Source: Hippopus hippopus
Lineage: Eukaryota; Mollusca; Bivalvia; Cardiida; Cardiidae
NCBI GenBank assembly: GCA_946811185.2
Contig: OX328108.1
Location: forward strand, 38,252,493 to 38,316,492
Direction: 5' to 3'
Length of the DNA: 64,000 bases
A program made the position numbers and the translations under genes. Of the stretch, positions 32,765 through 43,549 are shown piece by piece (within the stretch, counting starts at the first letter, position 1; each line of letters begins with the position of its first letter). The notes beneath the pieces are model-generated. The model was not told the DNA's origin. It did no database searches and saw only the letters and a list, made by a program, of their open reading frames with translations.

Positions 32765-33428
32765 ACTCTGGCAAAAGGGGGTTTGATGCCTTTCCGTAAT
32801 GCATGATACGAAGCAAGTCATCTTATAATCACGGATGCATAATTTCCCTCTTTGTATAACAACCGACTTAGTCACGAGGAACACTGGTCCTTTGACAAGT
32901 AGAATATTGGCTAAATAACAAATATTTTCCACCCAGATCGGCTTGCGCGGATTGCGCAGACTGAGCTTTTTTTTTTTTTTTTTTTTCAATGCAGCCATAC
33001 AACTGAAATAACGTTGAAAAGGGCGTTAAACACTATACAATCAATCAATACAATCAAGCGCCGGAATATTTCGAATGAAACTCGCCTTTAATACCCTTAA
33101 ATATGCCTTTAAGATGCTTACAGATGAACCTTGCGAGTATGGTTTTTCCCAGATTTTTATTTCTTAATTTGAACCATGTTCTGTAAAAGGGGGCTTAATG
33201 AATCTGTAAAAATTATCGACCCAGGCCAGCATGTGCAGTCCCCGCAGGTTGACCTGAGCCGAAACCTTTCGCTCTTGGTAAATTTTCTGCATGTCAAAGG
33301 ACCAAATTACTTCATGATACAGTGTGTTGTTATACAAAACAGATTTTATGGATCTAAAATTGTGTGAGGATTTGCTTGGTGTCATGCATCACTGAGATGT
33401 ATTAAGCTCCCTTTTGCCAGAGCATGAC
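32765..33428. repeat. Diverged long inverted repeat, ~230-bp arms
   Basis: The left arm (32765-32990) begins CTCTGGCAAAAGGGGG. The right arm (33190-33428) ends CCCTTTTGCCAGAG, and the arms stay alignable in reverse complement: GCATGATACGAAGCAAG against GCATGACACCAAGCAAA, and TGGTCCTTTGACAAGTAGAA against TGGTCCTTTGACATGCAGAA. I judge identity at about 60-65 percent by eye. The central spacer contains a SINE-like tail. It is an old foldback element or inverted duplication. Confidence 0.65.
32990..33060 (+). repeat. SINE 3' tail
   Basis: ACAACTGAAATAACGTTGAA, then GGGCGTTAAACAC and (CAAT)n-like ACAATCAATCAATACAATCA. This matches the tail type seen in degraded form at 32310 and 45955. It may be the 3' end of the SINE whose tRNA-His-like head lies at 32472, with the inverted-repeat arm inserted between them; that link is inference. 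Confidence 0.45.
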
Positions 33429-33735
33429 TTTAATGTTATAACTTTAGCTTCAATAAGTCACTTTAATGAACGCCCAGGCATAACCTGTTTAATAAAAAGA
33501 TGACTTAGGGTCTGAAAAGAGAAAAGGGTAGGACTACACTCTAGGACCGCCTGAATGAGGCGGCTCTATCAAGCTAAAAAATATAAATTTGGATGAGAAA
33601 TTATCATTAAACATGAAAGAAAGCATTTTTTGCCTAGTTGTATTGACTTGATGAGGCTTCACTGTATCAGTTGCAAAAGTCCACACAATGCTTTAATCTT
33701 TACGGAACTTTTGTGTCTGGTATATACACCAGCAC

Positions 33736-33758
33736 AACATACATACATACATACATGT
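33736..33758. repeat. (CATA)n microsatellite
   Basis: Short run of ACATACATACATACATACAT between 33736 and 33758. Confidence 0.9.
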
Positions 33759-34150
33759 AGCTCAAATTGTTCAATGATGACCAAACCTAATTTCGCAAAT
33801 ACATGTATACCCATGGAGAGTAAGCCTACTTTTCAATAGATAAAGTAAAACTGGTTGTGAAGTGAAATGTGATAAATTTTCTGTCATCGCAACGAGTTAA
33901 GCAATAATTTATTACAATACTGTTTTGAGACATTGTTTCTTAAGCAGTCAATATTCTATATTGTTAACGGTATTTAATCAACTTTATGAAAGTTTTCAAA
34001 GATTTAAGCCTTAATAGCGTAAGCCTCAAATATTCTTATTGGTCTTTCAAGCGCACTTTCTGTCACTTAATTTTGTTCTTACATAATCCAATTTAATATT
34101 AAATTGCTCTCTAATTTGGTTTTATTTGGAAAACGATCGAATATGATATA

Positions 34151-35661
34151 TATACTGAACCAAAAAAGAAACTTCCCATGTGTTTAAGTGCAAATGCAAT
34201 GTTATTAAAAAAAATCAAAATGTCAGATGATCTACATATATTCGGGCGAACGATTATGTGTCCGATAAAACAAATTTTAACTCGATTGAAAGCATTTTGC
34301 AGAAGAAACCCGCTGAAAGCGATTTTCACGTGCATGCTCGGACCAGTATAATTCAGTCTAATTTTATAGACTTTCATGTCAATAAGAAAAAGACGTTGAA
34401 AAAAATTAAATTCTTTTTAGTTTTCTTTATTTTTGATATGCCTAGAATTCCGCAAAATTTACGCGAACGTGCCATTGGCATGCTTAATGCTGGTATGACA
34501 ATGAATGCTGTTGCTATGAATATTGGATGTTCTACTCGTGCTATTCGACACCTTAGGCAACGTTTTTAAGCAACAGGGCGTACGGAAGATCGACCACCTA
34601 GTGGACGTCCTCGCGTCACGACGCGCGGCCAAGACCGCTATATTCGTAACACCCACCTGCGCAATCGCTTCCAAACTGCCACAGCCACTGCTGCTAACAC
34701 CCCTGGTACACATAACAACCGTATATCTGCCCAAACTGTGCGCAATCGCTTGCGCGAGGGTGGGCTACGTGCACGTCATCCATACGTTGGTTGTGTTTTG
34801 ACGCGACGTCACCGCGTAAATCGTGTTAATTGGGCACGTACACACCAACGCTGGCTTAGACAACAATGGAATAGCGTTCTTTTCTCTGATGAGTCGAGGT
34901 TTTCCATTCATCGAGGTGATGGCAGGGTTCGAGTATACCGTAGGAGAAATGAACGTTATGCAGACTGTTGCGTACTTGAACGAGATCGTTTTGGGGGTGG
35001 GGGTTCTGTCTTGGTCTGGGCGGGCATTGCACATGGCTTTCGCACTAATCCCGTCGTTATCGAAGGGAATTTGAATGCCCAACGCTACCGAGATGAAATT
35101 CTTGCGAGGCACGTTATCCCACTGTTTCAAAATAATGCCAATATCACTCTTTTTCAGCATGATAATGCCACAAGCCATACAGCTAGGGACAATGTGAATT
35201 TCCTCAGGGCGAATAACATTGCATTTATTAATGACTGGCCTGCCAAAAGCCCTGATCTGAATCCCATTGAACACCTTTGGGATAATTTGGACCAGCGTGT
35301 TAGACGTCGCCCTATTCCACCGTCAAACGTCATTCAGCTAAGACAAGCTTTAATTCAGGAATGGAACAACATTCCACAAGCCGAAATCAATACACTTATC
35401 CGTTCTGTGCTCCAACGATGCCAGGCAGTCCTTCATGCTGAAGGTGGTCATACCCGGTATTAATTTGTGATTTTGGCGAGCGGCTTCCGCATTTTAACTA
35501 CCATTTCACTACTTTTGGATAAACCCTCAGCAATAATTTTTTCACACAAAGTCGCAATAAAATACTCTTTCAATGCATATAAATGTAGTTTAATCCTGAT
35601 TTTCATATTTGTGTATATCTGCACTTAAACACAGGGGAAGTTTCTTTTTTGGTTCAGTATA
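34151..35661 (+). mobile_element. Tc1-like transposon inserted in the 341-bp array
   Basis: A 1,511-bp element with 45-bp terminal inverted repeats at 34151-34195 and 35617-35661, starting TATACTGAACCAAAAAAGAA. The two ends differ at only two positions. The interrupted array unit reads GATCGAATATGATATA on the left and ATTGCAATTCTCG on the right. Undisturbed units nearby have those parts joined through TATATAATCATTTT, so the insertion occurred at a TA in the unit. The TIRs are well preserved and the single gene carries one stop, so the element is young but disabled. Confidence 0.93.
34438..35463 (+). pseudogene. Tc1-like transposase with one stop codon
   Basis: One 342-codon frame from ATG 34438 to TAA 35461-35463, interrupted only by a TAA at 34567-34569 (codon 44), at the end of the first helix-turn-helix. 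After the stop the same frame continues with ATGRTEDRPPSGRPRVTTRG, a GRPR linker typical of Tc1 proteins. Catalytic residues are present: D151 in LFSDESRF, D242 in QHDNATSH and E278 in SPDLNPIEHLW. I count 35 residues between the last two, one more than standard DD34E Tc1. It ends GGHTRY, the usual Tc1 C terminus. The stop is one base from CAA. Without read-through the product would lack the catalytic domain; an internal start would lack the first DNA-binding helix. Confidence 0.9.
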
Positions 35662-38097
35662 TTTATTATATTGCAATTCTCGTTTTTATTGTAAAACTGC
35701 TTGTGAAGTGAAATGTAATAAATTTTCTGTCATCGCGACGAGTTTTACAATAATTTATTACAATACTGATTTGAGATATTGTTTCTTAAGCAGTCTAAAT
35801 TCAATGTTGTTTAAGGTATTTAATCGACTTTATGAACGTTTTCAAAGATTTAAGCCTTAATAGTGTTTAGCCTGAAATGTTCTTATTGGTCTTTCAAGCG
35901 CACTTTCTATAACTTAATTTTGGTCTTACATAATCCAATTTAACATTAAATTGCACTCTAATTTGGTTTTGATTAGTAAACGATCGAATGTCACATGTAT
36001 AATTATTTATTGCAATTCTCGTTTTTATTGCAAAACTGGTTGTGAAGTGAAATGTAATAAATTTTCTGTCATCGTAAACGCGTTTTGCAATAATTTATTG
36101 CAATACTGGTTAAAGACATATTGTTTTTATTGCAAAACTTGTTGTGAAGTGAATTGTAATAATTTTTCTGTCATCGCAACGAGTTTTGCAATAATTTATT
36201 GCAATACTTGTTTAAGACAAATTGTTTCTGAAACAGTCAAAATTCTTATTGGTCTTTGAAGCGCACTTTCTGTAACTTAATTTAGGTCTTACATAATCCA
36301 ATTTAACATTAAAATTGCACTCGTATTTGGTTTTGATCGAAAAACGATCGAATATGATATGTATAATAATTCTATTGCAATTCTCGTTTTTATCGCAAAT
36401 CTGGTTGTAAAGTGAAATGTAATAAATTTTCTGTCATCGCAACGCGTTTTGCAATAATTTATTGCAATACTGGTTAAAGACAAACTGTTTCTGAAACAGT
36501 CAAAATTCAATGTTGTTTACGGTATTTAATCGACTTTATGAAAGTTTTCAAAGATTTCAGCCTTAGTAGTGTTTCGCCTGAAATGTTCTTATTGGTCTTT
36601 GAAGCGCACCTTCTGTAACTTAATTTAGGTCTTACATAATCCAATTTAACATTAAATTGCACTCTAATATGGTTTTGATTGAAAGATGATCAAATATGAT
36701 ATATATAATCATTTTATTGCAATTCTCGTTTTTATTGCAAAACTGATTATGAAGTGAAATGTAATAAATTTTCTGTCATCGCAACGAGTTTTGCAATAAT
36801 TTATTGCAATACTGGTTTAAGACAAACTGTTTCTGAAACAGTCAAAATTCAATGTTGTTTACGGTATTTAATCGACTTCGTGAAAGTTTTGAAAGATTTA
36901 AGCCTTAAAAGTGTTTAGCCTGAAATGTTCTTATTGGTCTTTCAAGCGCACTTTCTGAAACTTAATTTAGGTCTTACATAATCCAATTTAACATTAAATT
37001 GCACTCTAATTTGGTTTTGATTGGAAAACGATCGAATATGATATATTGAATCATTTTATTGCAATTCTCGTTTTTATTGCAAAACTGGTTGTGAAGTGAA
37101 ATGTAATAAATTTTCTGTCAAAATTCAATGTTGTTTACGGTATTCAATCGACTTTATGAAAGTTTTTAAAGATTTCAGCCTTAATAGTGTTAGTCTGAAT
37201 GTTCTATCTGTCTTTGAAGCGCACTTTCTATAACTTAATTTAGGTCTTACATAATTCATTTAACATCAAATTGCACTCTTATTTGGTTTTTTATTGCAAT
37301 TCTCGTTTTCATTGCAAAACTGGTTGTGAAGTGAAATGTAATAAATTTTCTTTCATCGCAACGCGTTTTGCAATAATTTATTGCAATACTGGTTAAAGAC
37401 AAACTGTTTCTGAAACAGTCAAAATTCAATGTTGTTTACGGTATTTAATTGACTTTATGAAAGTTTTCAAAGATTTAAGCCTTAGTAGTGTTTAGCCTGA
37501 AATGTTCCTATTGGTCTTTGAAGCGCACTTTCTGTAACTTACTTTGGTCTTTCACAATCCAATTTAACATTTAATTGCACTCTAATTTGTTTTTAATGGG
37601 TAAACGATCGAATATTATATATATAATAATTTTAATTGCAATTCTCGTTTTTATTGCAAAACTAGTTGTGAAGTTAAATGTCATAAATTTTCTGTCGTCG
37701 CAACGTGTTTTGCAATAATCTATTGCAATACTGGTTAAAGACATATTGTTTCTGAAACAGTCAAAATTCAATGTTGTTTATGGTATTTAATGGACTTTAT
37801 GAAATTTTTTAAAGATTTCTGCCTTAATAGTGTTTAGCCTGAATTATTCTTATTTGTCTTTGAAGCGCACTTTCTGTAACTTAATTTAGGTCTTACATAA
37901 TCCAATTTTACATTAAATTGCACTCTAATTTGGTTTTGATTGGAAAACGATCGAATATTATATATATCATCATTTTATTGCAATTCTCGTTTTTATTGCA
38001 AAACTGCTTGTGAAGTGAAATGTAATAAATTTTCTGTCATCGCAACGAGTTTTGCAATATTTTATCACATTTTTCGTTTTTATTGCAAAACTGGTTG

Positions 38098-38840
38098 CTA
38101 CAGTGCTTCCATAAGCCTGACGAATATTGAAATTCATTAATCAGTAGTGTTGTTGAAATGACGGAATGATCAGAGTTAAAACTGTTTTCTATTGATGCAG
38201 ACATAGTAAAATCATTTAGAGAAGGTGATATAAAAAAAAAGTCAAGACGAGCGTGTTGTATTGGATTACGTTTTCTCCAGGTGTAAGATAATTTGTCTGG
38301 ATTAAATTCTCGAAAGGAGTCGATGAGATCACGTTTAGACATTTGATTTGATACTGTGTCTCTTGACTTTTTGTTGTTGATATGTTTATAGTTATAGTAG
38401 TCTTTTACGGGATCGATAACTAAGTTAAAGTCTCCACAAATCATATAAGAAATATTTCCGATTTTATCTATCTTTTCAAATATTTTATCATAGAAAAATG
38501 GCTCGTCAGTATTTGGACCATAAATAGATGCCAGAGTAAACCGGAAATCATCAACGCTTAAATCAAGAATAACAAAGTTACCGTTTTCATCGTCAATTAT
38601 TGATTCGTGAATTTTTGCATTTAGTTTTGAAAATAAAATAGCTACACCCCTCTTATTAGATTTGTTGTTACTCAAATAAATCTCGGATCCCCATTCCGAA
38701 TATTTATTTCTGTACATATCATGCGTAAAATGTGTATCTTGTAGACAGTATATGTTATGTTTTAAACTCTGAAGGTACTGAAACACGGATAGTAAAATGA
38801 ATCAACAATTTATGTCAGAGTACTCTTGAGTCGTAAGATA
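38098..38840 (-). pseudogene. LINE apurinic-like endonuclease fragment
   Basis: On the minus strand the frame carries YCLQDTHFT, GVAILFSK, ASIYGPNTDEPFF, CGDFNLVIDP, SYTWRKRNP, RLDFFFISP and SDHSVI, in the order of an L1/Tx1-type LINE endonuclease. The catalytic Glu of the QETH motif is Asp here. The frame has no ATG at its apparent start and the N-terminal strand is missing or shifted. It ends abruptly near 38098, where the encoded residues switch to the 341-bp repeat, so the reverse transcriptase is gone. Only the 5' part of an ORF2 remains, the opposite of normal LINE truncation. Confidence 0.85.
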
Positions 38841-38859
38841 CTAGTGAAGCCAATTTCTA

Positions 38860-39345
38860 TTCGTTTAAAGGGAAAGTAATTGCAGACGACAAATAAATGG
38901 TGGATTTTATTTTTGAAATATAAAATCATGGTAGGAAAGGGAGAAAACGCCAGCTACAAGCATTCCATCCTCCCACCATGAACACAAAGCGTTCCTCATT
39001 GTTTAACACGTGATTGTCTGGTAAAGGATTAACAAGTCTGTGAAAAAATATGGTGGCAAGAGAAAGTAGTTAGCCATGAACACATACACACTCTGTCACA
39101 TTACAGTATAACTCTTCACGAAACGAAGACATGTTAGAATTGCTGTAAATGGGAAATATTTGCAGACAGGTAAGACGTGTCTCAAAAATGAATTTATTTT
39201 AAAAGGGTTGAAAAGATTGTGGGTAAGGGGAAACGAGAAAATACTGGCTTCCAGCATTTCCTCTCCTTTCCATAATGTTTTCAAAAGCTTTCTTACTCAG
39301 AGTGTTTCAGACTCGGAATTGTTTGGTAAAGTAATAATGCGGCTT
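38860..39345. repeat. Decayed hairpin MITE remnants
   Basis: Two degraded copies. 38868-39030 runs from TTTAAAGGGAAAGTAATTG with GCAGACGACAAATAAA, GGAGAAAACGCCAGC and a right end ATTGTCTGGTAAAGGATTAA. 39145-39345 has GGCTTCCAGCATTTCCTCTC, CATAATGTTTTCAAAAGC and GGAATTGTTTGGTAAAGT. Neither keeps a perfect core. Confidence 0.55.
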
Positions 39346-39464
39346 GGATATTTAATACTGCTATAAATAACTAAAATGAAATTTTCACTTCGATCGTAAA
39401 AACACTAATATAGCTAATCCAAAACTATGCTTTGGGGAACAATATCTCCTTCACGGACCGAGTA

Positions 39465-39562
39465 TATCCAGGATCAGACTGGATCACGTTCTGTGCAGTC
39501 CGATCCCGACTCACACTGTCCGCAATAGGTCAGTGAGTCACGCTTAGCAGCTTAAGAGTTAA
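39465..39562. mobile_element. TTAA MITE, GATCAGACTGCA subtype, partial
   Basis: Contains GGATCAGACTGGATCACG, then TGTGCAGTCCGATCC and, at the right end, CGCTTAGCAGCTTAAGAGTT AA with TTAA at 39559-39562. It matches the MITE at 17996-18208 in reverse complement. The other end is not recognisable. Confidence 0.55.
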
Positions 39563-39951
39563 GACGCGAAGAGTCGTCTGCAATGGGTAATAAGTAGCTG
39601 GGAATTATAGGTGATAGACATCACAAAATAGGACATAAATCATAAAATATGTGAAACTCTGTGGCGGCAGGATGAACAACCGCAACAACTAGTTCTCCGC
39701 TGTAACGTTTTTGAGTTTCGTCAAGTGCGAAAAACACAAACTTTCTTCATGTATAGAAGTAATCTGTGACATGAATATAAAATTAGGCTTGTGTACATGT
39801 GTACGAACAAGAAAATATTTTGGCAAAAAGGAGAATATTCTTATGAGCGATCAACCACCCCATTCACAACACACCCAAACATGGAACGTAAAAGAAATCA
39901 ATATTGTGAAGATGATAAATGGAAATTTAAGTTCCAGTCATGTGCACGACC

Positions 39952-40022
39952 GGAGACAATGTGGCAAAGGGAGAAAAAGCTTGTCATATGACAAGCTATT
40001 CTCCCTCCGCCACAGTGCCGCG
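39952..40022. repeat. Hairpin MITE variant centred on CATATG
   Basis: GACAATGTGGCAAAGGGAGA (39954) continues to AGCTTGT, CATATG, ACAAGCT and then CTCCCTCCGCCACAGTG. Arms are about 28 bp with few mismatches, and the loop is absent because the dyad passes through CATATG (39987-39992). A plus-strand frame of 130 codons spans it, but its start and composition give no reason to call a gene. Confidence 0.75.
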
Positions 40023-40332
40023 AAAGTGGTCAAGCCCGTAGGCACGGAGAGTAGTCAGCAAAAAATGACAAGTAAGTTAAGATTGTATTACACATATAAA
40101 TAAGATTCAGTCATGATATATGGTTGTAAAAAATGTTACCAAAAGAGAAAATGTCCCCGCAATTGGTCCGACACAGGACTCAAATATCGTCTGCATAAGG
40201 TGGGAAGTAGTAAAAAAGAATAAGTCCGGCTGCACTCGCAAGAATCAACATACTGAGGCAAAAGGATAAAATGCCAAAAACGTGCACCTTCTACTTTCGG
40301 AAAAACTTCCTCTCCTTTAGGACCGAACATGT

Positions 40333-40737
40333 TTGGCCCCCTCATTCCACGGACGCTAGTCCTTTGAAGTTTTTCTTGTGGGGACACTTGAAAGAAAATG
40401 TATATTCACCTAACCCACACACTGTTGGGGAGTTGAAACAAGCTATTCGTGAAGAGATGGGGAAAAATGTGTGCATCGGTGATAGCAAACTGTCAAAAGA
40501 AGCTCGACGTCTCAATAGCCCAGAGTGAACGTCACATAAAGCATATCATTTAAATGTTGTAAAAAAGTTTGACCTATATTATTTAACATGTAAGTATTTA
40601 AAAGTACTTAACATTGTATATCAAACAAAACTGTAATTATTGTAGAGTACTGTGATATAAATTATAAAAAGGTATGTGCCGGCAGAAAAGAAATAGTAAG
40701 GATTGAAACTGTATCAGATATTATGAATCACCCTGTA
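40333..40737 (+). pseudogene. Transposase C-terminal remnant with 3' TIR
   Basis: The translation near 40333-40450 reads STDASPLKFFLWGHLKENVY followed by HTVGELKQAIREEM, the C-terminal catalytic region of an IS630/Tc1/mariner-type transposase, where intact relatives have SPDLTPLDFFLWG. The position of the third catalytic acid is Lys here. The sequence ends at 40722-40737 with GAATCACCCTGTAT, whose complement ATACAGGGTGATTC is a terminus type known for such transposons. The 5' half is absent. It directly abuts the duplicated 1.3-kb segment that starts at 40738. Confidence 0.75.
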
Positions 40738-42074
40738 TGCAATATGAATTTTTTGTGCCTTCTTGTTGAACTCTTTACCAGAGGACAAGATTTTTGACTC
40801 TTCCAAATTAAAACCATCTATTCAGATTTTCATACTCTCAACAAACTCAAAAATGAATTACTGAATTATAGCTGGAAAATCATTAGTAAAGAAGAAAGAT
40901 AAGATTTTGAAAAAAAAAAAATATCTGAACTGATATTTCCTTAATGCGCTACACAGCCTCTTTGGGTATTATTTGATATCATGCCACAGTTTTGGAAAGC
41001 TTTGAGGGAATGGTACTTCATCAATAACATGCGCCATCAACAAGGATTTATATATTCAAATCAGTATCAAGACGTCATATCTGGTGTAATAAAAATAAAC
41101 AGAGTGACCTATTGCTAAAGCAACCTACCATTCTATTATCAAACACCCAATATTGCATCATTTTACTGAATTTAACAGTACACTTTATAGTATTTATTGG
41201 CCTTTTACAAAAAAATTTGATTTGTGGCATGAAAACTAAATAGCTTGCTGTTTAGAGCATAAACAAACAATTCAATAGATATGGGGCCCTCAGATAAGGT
41301 GGTTTGTATTTGTAAAGGGTAGAAAAACTTCTGGAAGAAAAAAGAAAAGAAATACTGATGTCTTGTTTTCCAACACTGTTTTCATAAGCCCTATTACATA
41401 GGACTCATAAAACATAGGATTTATTGTGTGTTAAAGGGCTAAAAAAAAAAAAAAATCCTCAAAAATTCTCCCAATTTAACTTTGTATGACCCAAAATTCA
41501 AGGGTCAAATATAGGCCATGTTTGGACAGACCGTAAGGTATTCTGAATACTGATTACATGTATCAGTTCTGTTAAATAGCCTAAAAGGCTGGGATTGAAC
41601 CAAGAACCCTCAGGTCCAAACTCCGTAGTCAAACGCTCAACCACATTGCTACAAAAGCTAGCTCTATAGCAAGACAGATAAGTGTACCCTTATACAAACA
41701 CAAGCTATACATTTATATCAATCTGTGGGATAGACCAGTATACAACACATGGATCCATGTCAGGTTTCCTTGGCATCTGACAACTGGATCTAAAGAAAAT
41801 TTTGATTGGGGTTTATTTTAACACTTTACTTCAACTCATGTTAATAATCCTGAAGGAAATAGACAACTGAAAGCATCATGGGACAAGGACAAAATTCTGG
41901 AAGACACTATTTTCTCCTGTTCTGACAGTGTTTTCAATCATAAGAGTGAACTTAAGCTCAGTTTCCGAATTGTTGTCTGCAGATACTCGTACATTTAAAG
42001 AGCCTACACCTTGTCACATTTGGAAGGAATGAATAACGAAATAGCATCCATTTGATTACCATTTTTTATTAAAA
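40738..42074. repeat. 1.3-kb segmental duplication, copy 1
   Basis: Collinear with 51812-53388. Shared stretches include TCAGATTTTCATACTCTCA (40833 and 51898), ATATCTGGTGTAATAAAAAT (41077 and 52107), CAGAGTGACCTATTG, CCTCAAAAATTCTCCCAATT (41457 and 52497), CTAGCTCTATAGCAAGACAG (41659 and 52699) and CATTTGATTACCAT near the end. By eye the copies are about 80-85 percent identical. It includes a tRNA-like SINE head and a decayed hairpin MITE near 41860-41945. Non-coding. Confidence 0.85.
41589..41660 (-). mobile_element. tRNA-like SINE head
   Basis: On the minus strand TAGCAATGTGGTTGAGCG (41635-41652) is A-box-like and GGTTCAATCCC (41591-41601) is a good B box. A duplicate with a more degraded B box lies at 52640-52712 in the second copy of the segment. 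It is a tRNA-derived SINE remnant rather than a tRNA gene; acceptor-stem pairing is not convincing. Confidence 0.55.
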
Positions 42075-42239
42075 CACAAAAAGTAATTTATGCATAGATG
42101 GTGGACATAGACTAATCTGATCAATCTTACAAAAAATAACTCCCCTCTAAATGTGGATCTGGGGTCCTACATGGCTTACCAGTAAAGTTTAGGACTTGTT
42201 ACCTGATGGCCATATGTTTTTCTGTGGGAGTGTCATTAA
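42075..42239. other. Left flank of the TTAA-bounded element
   Basis: Short unassigned sequence ending with the left target site TTAA at 42236-42239. Confidence 0.5.
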
Positions 42240-42423
42240 AGGGCAAATCAACAAGTTTCAGATATGGTTAATTTTCAAATCTACACTTATCAAATGGTAA
42301 CCTGGTAATGTTGTAATTAGAAAAAAACATTAGTAAAAGTACTTTTTATCAATTCATATTTCTGCTTATTAATTTTTATTGCATGGCTTATCTCCCTTAC
42401 TTATTGTTGCGTCCCTTGATTTG

Positions 42424-42431
42424 TGACGTCA
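42424..42431. promoter_or_regulatory. CRE-like TGACGTCA, left
   Basis: Full CRE palindrome 20 bp upstream of the ATG at 42451, with GCTTATCTCCC 27 bp further out. A matching site lies the same way round relative to the other gene. CREB/ATF-family binding is the usual role of this sequence; use here is inferred. Confidence 0.5.
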
Positions 42432-42450
42432 TAGGAGAGCTTGTTTCAAT

Positions 42451-42637
42451 ATGGACGTTGTTTACGATAGTGAACTGAGCGATATTGAAGACGAAGAAAT
42501 AGACGATTGTGGGCCGGTAAGGCCGTACATGTACGAGCCAATTTTTAAAGAAACTTATTAAGTTTCTGGTGATGAGGATAAAAGTAACTTTTCGCCCACT
42601 GATGACGAAAATTACGATGTTGTGCCGGACTTTTCAA
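42451..42637 (+). pseudogene. Acidic N-terminal fragment with VRPYMYEP motif
   Basis: From ATG 42451 the frame encodes an acidic leader (SDIEDEEIDD), then VRPYMYEPIF. A TAA follows at 42559-42561, and the same frame continues with VSGDEDKSNFSPTDDENYD before a TGA at 42635-42637. A PYxFEP-like motif between acidic stretches resembles the N termini of invertebrate proteins annotated as P2X7 C-terminal-domain-like; I recall this similarity and cannot test it. The Cys-rich domain expected downstream is not recognisable. The single stop in an otherwise continuous acidic frame indicates a decayed coding exon. Position just inside the element's left end and next to a CRE suggests it was one of the element's own genes. 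Confidence 0.5.
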
Positions 42638-42802
42638 CGTGTTGAGTATCGCGCGCTATTGAAATATGTCTATTACGGGGCGATGGCGAACATCGACTAC
42701 AGAAATAATATTCTATACACGATAGAATTAAGTGTATGGCATAAACTTTGTTTCACGTGAAGCATTTTCAGTAGATTAATGGGCGGAATTAAACAAAACA
42801 GA

Positions 42803-42820
42803 AAAAAAAAAAAAAAAAGG
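42803..42820. repeat. Poly-A run
   Basis: A run of about 18 A inside the TTAA-bounded element, preceded by AACAAAACAG. It could mark the end of a retroposed sequence, but nothing upstream supports that. Confidence 0.6.
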
Positions 42821-43549
42821 ACGGTTTCAATACAGTTCCACGACAAGACAGTTTCCCGACACGTTAGTTTCATGTCAAATAACCTTTTTCTTGACTTTTA
42901 CGATCGAAAATCGTGAGATGTTAGTTCTAATTATTTGTTAATGGGTCCTTGTTGATATTTGTACCTTGTAAAGAATTCTGTAAACATTGACGGGTACAAG
43001 TTTATTCTCTCATGGGTGAAGGGTTCCACAATAAATCACGATTTTCATGAGAATAAGAATATTTTGAAATGCTGTTAACCAGCATGAAATTTGATAAAAG
43101 AATATGTTCCGAGATTATTAAGAGTTAACTCTCAAAATTATTTTGAAAATTATTTTAGTTGTACTTCCTACCATACAGAAATACATGAACAGAGGGGATC
43201 TACCTGTGTGAAATACTTTTTTGTGTTTACCTTGTACACATGATCCATTCAATGCAAAAATTTATCATACATGTATAGCTATTGTATGTTCCATATAGAG
43301 CTTCTCTGTGAAAGTCTTAAACTCTGAATTGTAAACCGTGGGCAAGGATAGTGTAAATTTGTTCACTTCTTGTTTGTCTTATACAAATTGTTTCAATTTG
43401 GGTAAGTCTCAAATTGGTCTACTAGGGACTGAGCGGTTAATACTGACATTCCGGTCAAATTGCAGTATAGACGACTTCAGTTTGATTGTAAAAACATAGA
43501 AAGAGCTGGTAACTATCAGTCCGTCCTTTATCCACAATATTTTCTATTT

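Larger units (their letters stand above)
33845..38098 (-). repeat. 341-bp tandem array (inverted), split by Tc1
   Basis: The same unit as at 29.2-30.4 kb, now reverse-complemented, in about ten full or partial copies. The phrase TGTGAAGTGAAATGTAATAA or a variant starts near 33856, 35703, 36041, 36408, 36750, 37089, 37328, 37667 and 38010. Spacings near 340 mark whole units; the shorter ones (for example 36041 to 36133 and 37089 to 37328) mark internal deletions. Copies here are more diverged than in the forward array. The Tc1-like element at 34151-35661 interrupts one unit. The distal boundary joins a LINE endonuclease fragment near 38098. Confidence 0.9.

Noticed and set aside
39711..40103. 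130-codon plus-strand frame
   Set aside because: It crosses a hairpin MITE variant, has no recognisable domain and has amino-acid composition expected of non-coding AT-rich DNA.
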